A DNA stretch of 5,026 bases, from the NCBI GenBank assembly GCA_024275555.1, contig JAJRYW010000625.1, positions 1-5,026 of the forward strand, written 5' to 3'. Each line of letters starts with the position of its first letter. The stretch's first letter is position 1. The position numbers and the translations under genes are program-made. Shown piece by piece: positions 1 to 5,026 of this stretch. Origin of the DNA: Calditrichota bacterium. GTDB lineage: Bacteria > Calditrichota > Calditrichia > RBG-13-44-9 > J075. The notes below the pieces were generated by a model that did not search any database, was not told the DNA's origin, and was given only the letters and a program-made list of their open reading frames with translations.

Positions 1-70
1 ACTCAAAACTTTATCTTTAATTTACAATTATTTCAGCAAATTTAATGTCGAATACGCACAGATTTCTCTT

Positions 71-153
71 CCCGGCAAACCGGGATTCGTGGCAACGCCA
101 TCCCGCGCCAACGCCAACGGCGCCACGTTGTGGCGGCGCCACGTTGTGGTTGG
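71..153. repeat. GC-rich palindromic block (REP-like)
   Basis: Several inverted repeats are packed into about 80 bases that are much more GC-rich than their flanks. CCCGG (71-75) and CCGGG (80-84) form a perfect stem with loop CAAA. CGCCAC (121-126) and GTGGCG (130-135) form a perfect stem with loop GTT. CCAAC (108-112) can pair with GTTGG (149-153) to enclose that hairpin, and GCCAAC occurs twice in a row at 107-118. The arrangement resembles an extragenic palindromic element. No transposase of the REP-associated type is visible, and whether other copies exist in the genome cannot be judged from this window. Confidence 0.5.
118..149. repeat. Perfect tandem duplication of a 16-mer
   Basis: The 16 bases CGGCGCCACGTTGTGG occur twice, head to tail without a spacer, at 118-133 and 134-149. 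The two copies are identical. Each contains the self-complementary GGCGCC and a CCAC/GTGG hairpin, so the duplication also doubles a potential stem-loop. It lies inside the GC-rich palindromic block. Copy number at this site could vary between strains through slippage. Confidence 0.85.
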
Positions 154-169
154 GAAAATGACAGTGGTT

Positions 170-200
170 TTTTAAAGTTAATAATTACAGTTCTTTAAAA
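170..200. repeat. A/T-rich inverted repeat
   Basis: TTTTAAAG (170-177) and CTTTAAAA (193-200) are perfect 8-base inverted copies around a 15-base A/T-rich loop. The surroundings (157-250) are strongly A/T-rich, so a chance match is quite possible. No function is assigned. Confidence 0.3.
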
Positions 201-250
201 GGTAATAAGGTCTAATGTAATTCAAGTTTTTTAACTCTCTTTTTAAAAAT

Positions 251-275
251 CTCTGCGACCTCTGCGTCTCCGCGG
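251..275. repeat. Iterated CTCTGCG-type repeat
   Basis: CTCTGCG occurs at 251-257 and 260-266 and is followed by the variant CTCCGCG at 268-274, giving three near-identical units of 8-9 bases. From general knowledge, strings of 'CTCTGCG...CTCTGCG...CTCCGCGG' are a recurring dispersed intergenic sequence in several bacterial phyla and often create spurious arginine/leucine-rich ORFs. Membership of that family is recall, not something the window proves. Confidence 0.5.
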
Positions 276-313
276 CAAATTGCGTAGCATGAGGTGTCGA
301 GATATTTTCCTGT

Positions 314-344
314 AGAGACGTCCCGCCCGGGGCGTCTCTTTTTT
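314..344 (+). terminator. Rho-independent terminator-like hairpin
   Basis: AGAGACG (314-320) pairs with CGTCTCT (333-339). The stem continues through a T-G wobble and CCC/GGG (322-324 with 329-331) to a GCCC loop, giving an 11-pair GC-rich stem. A T run follows directly (339-344). This is the standard shape of an intrinsic terminator for transcription from left to right, but no gene inside the window ends just before it. The arms also resemble the widespread 'GTAGAGACG...CGTCTCT' dispersed palindrome, so it could be a repeat that works as a terminator. Confidence 0.65.
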
Positions 345-431
345 AAGGCGCTCCTCCTCCCTCCAAACGATCTTGTATCTTTCCCCTGGTGTAGCGCCTT
401 CCGTTAGTTTGCGCCCTGTATGTTTCTTTGT

Positions 432-447
432 GGATTCCACAGAATCC
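432..447. repeat. Small inverted repeat
   Basis: GGATTC (432-437) and GAATCC (442-447) form a perfect 6-pair stem with loop CACA. An overlapping alternative, TGTGG/CCACA, uses part of the same bases. There is no T run and no adjacent gene, so no role is proposed. Confidence 0.3.
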
Positions 448-624
448 GGCCGGGTGGATATAAGTTGATTTTACAGTAATTCCGGTAAAATCCCGGCAAA
501 TCAGCCGATGATAAGAAATTGTAGTCCGGATTGCATGACTGAAAAAGGGATGGGAACGGGGCCTTGCTTTTGCCGTAAAAAGGAGAGAATTTATTACCGA
601 ATGGCTTAATTTTATTTTATTTAG

Positions 625-653
625 TTGCGAAGATGTCCTGGCAATTCTATATA
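625..653 (+). promoter_or_regulatory. Candidate sigma70-type promoter for the transglycosylase pair
   Basis: TTGCGA (625-630) and TATATA (648-653) each match four of six consensus bases and are separated by the preferred 17 bases. An overlapping TATCAT at 652-657 fits the -10 consensus better, but with a 21-base spacer. Transcription would start near 660 and leave a leader of about 75 bases before the ATG at 737. The region is A/T-rich, so chance matches are likely. The position, just upstream of the first gene, is the main support. Confidence 0.35.
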
Positions 654-718
654 TCATTTAAATTGTTTTTTCCAAACACCGGGTGTCGGTACACTGTTGC
701 AGTGGTTTTATAAACCGC

Positions 719-725
719 AGGGAGG
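719..725 (+). promoter_or_regulatory. Ribosome binding site fixing the first gene's start at 737
   Basis: AGGGAGG lies 11 bases before ATG 737 and is a strong Shine-Dalgarno match. The longer in-frame alternative, GTG at 683, has no comparable site and would put 18 residues rich in Cys, Arg and His before the signal peptide. A small hairpin, GGTTT/AAACC (704-708 with 712-716), ends two bases before the site. Confidence 0.75.
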
Positions 726-736
726 CACATCGCAAA

Positions 737-2986
737 ATGAAGTTACCGCTGATAGGGAAAACGGGAACGACGGTGGTTCGATCAGTTGCACTGATTCTGA
801 TCTGGACATACCCTCTCTTTGCCCAATCGTCCCTGCCGGACCCCCGGGGATACCTGGAAGCCGCCCGCTATTACGAGAGCGGCGATTATGCCACGGCGCT
901 GCAATATTTTCAGCAGGGAATGGCGGAAAATCCAACGTATGCAGAGCGTCTTCCGCAACTCAAATTTAAAATTGCCTACGCGTATTTTAAAACCGGTCGA
1001 TATGCCGAGGCGATTGCTACTTTTCCGGAAAAAGCCGGGAAATTGCCGCAACTGTGGGACTACCGCGATTATTTTATCCATTTATCGTACCTGGCCCTGG
1101 GCGACACCGCGCAGGTCTTAAAAGGGCTGGCAAACTTCCGCTATAAACATCCGAAGAGCGCTTTGCAAGCGCAGGTCGATTCCCTGGCGGCGGAACTGTA
1201 TTTCTGGTCTGCTGACTATGATTCCGCCGCCTACTACTATAAGCGTTTGCTGAAACTCCGGGGCGTTTTTAAAGGGGATGTCTACGCGCGCCTGGTGGAA
1301 ATCGGGCGGCGGGCCCAGAACCGCAAATTGCTGGAAAAATACGCCCTGGAGTTAATCCGGAGCTATCCCTTTCATGCCGAAGCAAAGAGCGCTTACGCCG
1401 ATTTAGAACGGCTCTACCGCGAAAAGAAGATTCCGGAAAAAACGCTCCGTCAGTTTTTCAGTTACCTGGCCCAGACCCGCCAGTTTGATAAGATTGATCA
1501 GCTTTTAGACCGCCAGGAGCAGCGCGGCGGAAAAACGGAACTGACTCGCTGGTTGCGAATTCGCAAACTATACAAAGAAAAACGCTATTGGGCGGCTTTC
1601 CAGGCCTGCCAGAGTCAGCGCCGCAGCTTTAAAAAGTATAAGTACTTGCGGGAAATCGACTTACATATTGCCCGCTGCTATTTACGCCTGGGGGACAACG
1701 AGAAGGCCATCAAAGCCGATGTAAAATTCCAGCAACGCTATCCCACCGATTATTTGGCGCCGGAGGTGCTTTGGGTGGTGGCCTGGTTGTATGAAGACCT
1801 GGGCCGGATCGACAAAGCCCAGCAGTATTATAAAAAGCTGATCCTCCGCTATCCCCGCTGTGAATTTGTTTCCGAAGCGCGTTTCCGTCGCGGGCTGGCG
1901 TTTTACCGAATGGGGGATTATACGCTGGCGCGCAAATGGTGGAAATTCGGCCTGGCCAGAGAAAAGGACGACACGTTTCAGGCTCGCTATCAATACTGGA
2001 TTGCCAAGAGCTATGCAAAGGAAAGCCAATATCCCCAACAATTGGCGGAACTGGAACAGTTAGCCGGCAAGCCTTTTGACAGCTACTACAATCTAAAGGC
2101 GTTTTTGTTGACCACCAACGGCCCGGATATTCATCAATTTGTCGACTCGCTGCTCTGGGAGGTGCATCACAAACAGATCAGTTATCTGCCTAAATATTTA
2201 GACTATTTCCAGAAGCCGCTGTTGGTGCAGGAACTTTTTGGGGAGCACTACGCCCAGCGCGAGCTGGACAATTTCTCCGCCTCTATGCCGGATCAGAATT
2301 GGGAAATGCTCTACGCCCTGGGAGAAGTGAATGAGCGCATGCAGAACTTTGGCCGCGCTTACCGGATTTACCGCAAGGTGTACACGGAAAACTTTTTAGA
2401 AAAAGACTGGCGGGAGTGGGTGTTCCTCTTCAAACAGCTCTACCCGCTTTATTTTAACGGGGAGGTAAACGAATATGCCCGCAAGTGGAATATTACCCCG
2501 GCAAGTATCTGGGCGGTCATCAAAAAAGAGAGCGCCTTCGAGCCGCATATTATTTCCTATGCCAACGCCTATGGGTTGATGCAGATCATTCCGCCCACGG
2601 CGGTTCGCCTGGCCGAAAACCTGGGTATGGATTTGGAAGATGTGCGACGGCTCTACGAACCGAAATTCAATATTTTACTGGGAAGTTTCTACTTGTCGGA
2701 ACTGCTGAAGCGCTATGAAGGCAATCTCTACTACGCCCTGGCCGCTTACAACGCCGGGGAGCACCGCGTCGATCGCTGGCGGCGCGAGAATAGCACCGAG
2801 GATGACGACCTCTTCATGGAAAACATCGAATTTGAACAAACCCGGGCCTATGTGCGCGGGGTAATGAAATTTTATTGGACCTATCATATTTTGATTCATC
2901 CGTTTAAAATACCGGATGATTTAGTGCCTTTCCCGGAAAAAGTGGCCCGGGAGCCCTGGTTCCATCAAGTCCAGGAACTTGAGTAG
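737..2986 (+). CDS. TPR-rich soluble lytic murein transglycosylase (Slt70-type)
   Basis: A 749-residue periplasmic enzyme expected to cleave the MurNAc-GlcNAc glycosidic bond of murein non-hydrolytically, leaving 1,6-anhydroMurNAc ends. Residues 1-29 form a signal peptide: Lys2, Lys8 and Arg15, a hydrophobic stretch at about 17-28, and likely cleavage in LFA|Q. There is no lipobox. A long helical region follows with recognisable TPR units near 40-66, 75-100, 309-345, 346-375 and 386-416. The C-terminal catalytic domain (about 568-725) shows the family signatures: the ES motif with catalytic Glu598 (KKESAF), GLMQ from Gly613, AAYNAG around Tyr671, and the EFxxTRxYV end motif at 698-706. Length exceeds E. 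coli Slt70 (about 645) because of the extra TPR scaffold. The ATG was chosen for its ribosome binding site and clean signal peptide. The stop lies 36 bases before the next transglycosylase start, so co-transcription is likely. The enzyme class is secure. The TPR part may bind partner proteins, which is inference. Confidence 0.93.
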   Translation: MKLPLIGKTGTTVVRSVALILIWTYPLFAQSSLPDPRGYLEAARYYESGDYATALQYFQQGMAENPTYAERLPQLKFKIAYAYFKTGRYAEAIATFPEKAGKLPQLWDYRDYFIHLSYLALGDTAQVLKGLANFRYKHPKSALQAQVDSLAAELYFWSADYDSAAYYYKRLLKLRGVFKGDVYARLVEIGRRAQNRKLLEKYALELIRSYPFHAEAKSAYADLERLYREKKIPEKTLRQFFSYLAQTRQFDKIDQLLDRQEQRGGKTELTRWLRIRKLYKEKRYWAAFQACQSQRRSFKKYKYLREIDLHIARCYLRLGDNEKAIKADVKFQQRYPTDYLAPEVLWVVAWLYEDLGRIDKAQQYYKKLILRYPRCEFVSEARFRRGLAFYRMGDYTLARKWWKFGLAREKDDTFQARYQYWIAKSYAKESQYPQQLAELEQLAGKPFDSYYNLKAFLLTTNGPDIHQFVDSLLWEVHHKQISYLPKYLDYFQKPLLVQELFGEHYAQRELDNFSASMPDQNWEMLYALGEVNERMQNFGRAYRIYRKVYTENFLEKDWREWVFLFKQLYPLYFNGEVNEYARKWNITPASIWAVIKKESAFEPHIISYANAYGLMQIIPPTAVRLAENLGMDLEDVRRLYEPKFNILLGSFYLSELLKRYEGNLYYALAAYNAGEHRVDRWRRENSTEDDDLFMENIEFEQTRAYVRGVMKFYWTYHILIHPFKIPDDLVPFPEKVAREPWFHQVQELE

Positions 2987-3013
2987 CCGGTTCAAGCCTG
3001 ATTTCAGTCGTGC

Positions 3014-3017
3014 GAGG
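3014..3017 (+). promoter_or_regulatory. Ribosome binding site supporting the GTG start at 3023
   Basis: GAGG ends five bases before GTG 3023, a normal spacing. The frame is closed upstream by TGA at 2999-3001, and the only other upstream start, GTG 3017, overlaps the site. No in-frame ATG exists until about 3560, inside the mature protein. A TTG at 3089 would shorten the N terminus but has no good ribosome binding site. Confidence 0.55.
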
Positions 3018-3022
3018 TGGTT

Positions 3023-5026
3023 GTGTCTTTAAAGCAATTCTGTTCCCATAGCCCCTTTCGGGGTCTTATTCGACAATCTTTTGTCGATTTGTTCTGTCGA
3101 AGACCGCTTACTTTTGCACCGAAGTGTGCAAAAGTACTTAGATTCTGTTGGATCGCGATTCTCTGTTTTTTGGCGGTCTTTTCTCCGCTGTTTGCCCAAA
3201 AACATTTCAGCAAACCCTATCGCCAGGAATTGGCTACCGAGGTGACCTTTTGGAAACGGGTTTTTACCCGGGTTTCGCAGGATGAGTACATCATCCACGA
3301 CGCCGACCGGCTGGACCTGATTTACCAGGAAGTGCGCTTTGCACCGCAGGTTAGCGAACGAAAACGCCAGCGGCGGCTGAAGCAGATCAAAAAACGTATC
3401 CGGGATTTATTGCGGCGCTTCCATTCCGGCCAGGTCGACCTTAGTTCGCTGGGAACCTGGGAAAAGGAAATTTATCATAAATTTGATCACATCAACGAGA
3501 AAGATAAATTTTACCGGGCTTCCAAACGTATTCGCGCCCAGCAGGGAATCCGGGAAAATTTTATGGCCGGGGTGACCCGTTCTTTTGCCTATTTACCGCA
3601 TATCCGCCGGATTTTCCGGGAGTACGGGCTTCCGGAGGAGTTGTGCTACCTGCCTCACATGGAATCGTCGTTTAATCCCAACGCCTATTCGCATGTCGGC
3701 GCAGCGGGTATGTGGCAGTTTATGCGCGCCACCGCCCGCGGTTATATGAAAGTGAATCGGGTTAAAGATGAACGTCTCGATCCCCTCATCGCCACTCGCG
3801 CAGCAGCGCGTTTGCTGAAATATAATTATAAGCAGTTGAAGGATTGGACCCTGGCGATTACCGCCTACAACCATGGCTTGGGGAGCATGCGCAAAGCCAA
3901 ACGCCGATACGGCAATTATATGACCATCCGCGAGCGCTACCTGCGCCGCAGTTTCGGTTTTGCTTCCAAAAATTTTTACCCGGAGTTTCTGGCGGTGATT
4001 GAAATTGAGGACAGCCTGGAGCACTATTTCCCCGACATCGCAAAAGACCCGGTGCTGGTGTTCCAGGAGATTAAGCTGCCCCGCCCGGTTAAACTGAACC
4101 GCTTTGTGCGGCAGTTTGGCCTGGATATGACCGAGTTTAAGCGGCTGAACCCGGGTTTCCGCAGCCGGGTATGGAAGGGGAAACGCCGGGTTCCGGCCAA
4201 CTACACCCTGCGCCTCCCCTTACAGGCGGATGCACAGCATATCCTGGCGGTCTTGGGCAGTAGTCAAGAGGATCAGGATAACGTAACCCTGGCCCTGCGC
4301 AGTTCCGACCGCCGGGATGTTATTGTACAAGAGCTGAAACAGATGAACCTGCGCAGAGAGCATTTTAAGCGATTGCTGGCGCAGCAGCAAGATCAGGTCT
4401 TGCCGGAGCAGCCGCCGGTTGCGGTTTCCAGCGAGGCCTATCATTCCCGGCCTGCGTCGTTGCCCTTGCTCGCATATCGCGATCTGCCGCAGGACGCCTT
4501 CAGCGGCGAAGTCGTTCCGCTCCCCAAAACAGCCGTGGCCGAGGACGCCGGGCAGCCGCTTTTGGCAATCCGTTTCCCGGTAAATTCGGCTTTGCCGCAC
4601 AACATCCGGCCAGAACCGGAGCATCCCGCGATGGCTGCCTATGACGCCGGCCCGCTGCTTTGGCGCCGTAAACCAGCCGCCCCCGAAGCAGAACAGCCGT
4701 CATATTTATTCGCCGGAACTTTTTGGCCGGGAAAAGAAATTGGGCGGCAGAACCCGGTTCGATTAGAAAGAAAAATCAGTTTTTCCAAAGCCGGGTTGGA
4801 AGTTCCGGGGCCGGGCGTTAATCCGGAATTGCAACTGCGGGCCTCTTTGGAAAAGCCGGATGATCATCTGAGCGCCGGCGCAGCTTCCATTGACTGGGCC
4901 GTTCAGAAATCCGGAATGGCCCGGCCGGAATTGGGCCTGGCCGCCGTCGGCGCGGAAATAATCTATGCCTTCCGGGAGGATTGGCAGGATAACGAACTCA
5001 TCGCTTATACGGCGCCTGTTATGCCG
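3023..5026 (+). CDS. MltD-type membrane-bound/periplasmic lytic transglycosylase, 3' end outside window
   Basis: The frame stays open for 668 codons to the window edge. Residues 41-58 (numbered from the GTG) are a hydrophobic export signal ending LFA|Q, with no lipobox, unlike E. coli MltD, which is a lipoprotein. A Lys/Arg-rich helical region (about 60-190) precedes the catalytic domain (about 193-330). Catalytic Glu214 sits in LPHMESSFNP. GAAGMWQF follows, then TAYNHG around Tyr282, and FASKNFYPEFLA at 313-324. These are the MltD (family 1D) versions of the transglycosylase motifs. After it comes the post-catalytic module of this family, with LNPGF at 375-379 and YTLRLP at 394-399. From about 450 onward the chain is rich in Pro, Ala and Gln and shows no clear LysM (GDTL-type) repeat, although one could lie beyond the window. 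It likely cleaves murein glycan strands in the periplasm, alongside the Slt70-type neighbour. The first 40 codons are palindrome-rich and have odd codon use. The family is secure, the start moderately so. Confidence 0.88.
   Translation, partial: MSLKQFCSHSPFRGLIRQSFVDLFCRRPLTFAPKCAKVLRFCWIAILCFLAVFSPLFAQKHFSKPYRQELATEVTFWKRVFTRVSQDEYIIHDADRLDLIYQEVRFAPQVSERKRQRRLKQIKKRIRDLLRRFHSGQVDLSSLGTWEKEIYHKFDHINEKDKFYRASKRIRAQQGIRENFMAGVTRSFAYLPHIRRIFREYGLPEELCYLPHMESSFNPNAYSHVGAAGMWQFMRATARGYMKVNRVKDERLDPLIATRAAARLLKYNYKQLKDWTLAITAYNHGLGSMRKAKRRYGNYMTIRERYLRRSFGFASKNFYPEFLAVIEIEDSLEHYFPDIAKDPVLVFQEIKLPRPVKLNRFVRQFGLDMTEFKRLNPGFRSRVWKGKRRVPANYTLRLPLQADAQHILAVLGSSQEDQDNVTLALRSSDRRDVIVQELKQMNLRREHFKRLLAQQQDQVLPEQPPVAVSSEAYHSRPASLPLLAYRDLPQDAFSGEVVPLPKTAVAEDAGQPLLAIRFPVNSALPHNIRPEPEHPAMAAYDAGPLLWRRKPAAPEAEQPSYLFAGTFWPGKEIGRQNPVRLERKISFSKAGLEVPGPGVNPELQLRASLEKPDDHLSAGAASIDWAVQKSGMARPELGLAAVGAEIIYAFREDWQDNELIAYTAPVMP
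3052..3063. repeat. Short GC hairpin inside the start of the MltD-type gene
   Basis: CCCC (3052-3055) and GGGG (3060-3063) pair around TTTC. It is the first of several inverted repeats in the N-terminal coding segment and overlaps by two bases the outer arm of the next structure at 3062-3105. In mRNA it would sit about 30 bases after the GTG start. Confidence 0.4.
3062..3105. repeat. Nested inverted repeats with two competing foldings
   Basis: The inner arms TCGACAA (3070-3076) and TTGTCGA (3081-3087) form a perfect 7-pair hairpin with loop TCTT. Alternatively GGTCTT (3062-3067) plus CGACA (3071-3075) pairs with TGTCG plus AAGACC (3095-3105), giving 11 pairs with a three-base bulge. The CGACA arm is shared, so the two foldings exclude each other. 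All of this lies within codons 14-28 of the MltD-type gene. Confidence 0.55.
3109..3136. repeat. Perfect 11-base inverted repeat inside the MltD-type gene
   Basis: TACTTTTGCAC (3109-3119) and GTGCAAAAGTA (3126-3136) are exact inverted copies around the six-base loop CGAAGT. A stem this long and perfect is unlikely by chance inside coding sequence. There is no T run after it and the reading frame passes through, so it is not a terminator. The left arm matches the Bacteroidota -7 promoter pattern TAnnTTTG, which may be coincidence. It sits directly before the codons for the signal hydrophobic core. Confidence 0.7.

Larger units (their letters stand above)
1..620. other. Non-coding, repeat-rich intergenic region
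   Basis: No reading frame here looks like a real protein. The candidates on both strands are short, lack a ribosome binding site, run straight through palindromes and repeats, and give arginine- or proline-rich peptides with no recognisable domain. Base composition changes in blocks: A/T-rich at the left edge, very GC-rich from about 70 to 155, A/T-rich from 157 to 250, then mixed. The repeats inside are listed separately. From 345 to 590 I see only a small hairpin at 432-447 and nothing else I can name. The gene that the terminator at 314-344 would serve must lie left of the window, or the palindrome is simply a dispersed repeat. Confidence 0.7.

Noticed and set aside
107..149. Possible CRISPR remnant from repeated GCCAAC and 16-mer units
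   Set aside because: The units are contiguous with no spacers of constant length, and no cas gene is present.
45..161. Plus-strand 38-codon open frame starting at ATG 45
   Set aside because: No ribosome binding site, and most of it translates the GC-rich palindromic block and the tandem 16-mer into a Pro/Ala/Arg-rich peptide.
243..440. Minus-strand 65-codon open frame
   Set aside because: It reads through the terminator palindrome and the CTCTGCG repeats, and its Arg-rich product is what such repeats give by chance.
343..657. Minus-strand 104-codon open frame
   Set aside because: No ribosome binding site, no recognisable domain, composition like untranslated DNA, and it overlaps the candidate promoter region of the real genes.
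683..736. Longer start of the first transglycosylase at GTG 683
   Set aside because: The 18 extra residues would precede a normal signal peptide, and the strong AGGGAGG site points to ATG 737.
3088..3116. Internal Bacteroidota-type promoter (TTTG at 3088-3091, TACTTTTG at 3109-3116)
   Set aside because: The -7 pattern matches, but the 17-base gap is shorter than the usual 19-21. The motif is one arm of a palindrome, and no suitable start codon follows before the mature protein.
3593..4624. Minus-strand open frames opposite the second transglycosylase
   Set aside because: They lie opposite a frame with conserved catalytic motifs and show no domain of their own, so they are shadows of the coding strand.

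Overview
The window carries a roughly 0.7 kb non-coding, repeat-rich stretch followed by two co-directional genes on the + strand. Both genes encode exported peptidoglycan lytic transglycosylases. The first (737-2986) is a complete, TPR-rich Slt70-type enzyme. The second (3023 to the window end) is an MltD-type enzyme whose 3' end lies outside the window. They are separated by only 36 bases with no terminator visible between them, so they probably form one transcription unit.

Both proteins have a hydrophobic export signal ending in Leu-Phe-Ala followed by Gln, and both act on murein. This points to a Gram-negative (diderm) bacterium. The 'LFAQ' style of signal-peptide end is frequent in the FCB group (Bacteroidota, Calditrichota, Ignavibacteria and relatives). 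The clear Shine-Dalgarno sequence before gene 1 and the lack of typical Bacteroidota leaders make a Calditrichota/KSB1-like host more attractive than a Bacteroidota one. This placement is inference and low confidence.

Layout: 1-620 has no convincing gene. It holds a GC-rich palindromic block with a perfect tandem 16-mer, an A/T-rich inverted repeat, a 'CTCTGCG' iterated block, and a strong hairpin followed by a T run that would end transcription arriving from the left. A candidate promoter lies at 625-653 and a good ribosome binding site at 719-725, before the ATG at 737. Gene 2 begins with GTG. Its first ~120 bases are a cluster of perfect inverted repeats with codon use unlike the rest of the gene, giving an unusually long N-terminal extension before the signal hydrophobic core.

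Functionally, the pair would cleave the glycan strands of murein in the periplasm: the Slt70-type enzyme on a TPR scaffold and the MltD-type enzyme through a separate C-terminal region. I see no defence system, mobile-element gene, CRISPR array or RNA gene. The most unusual signal is the palindrome cluster inside the start of gene 2, not a new multi-gene system.
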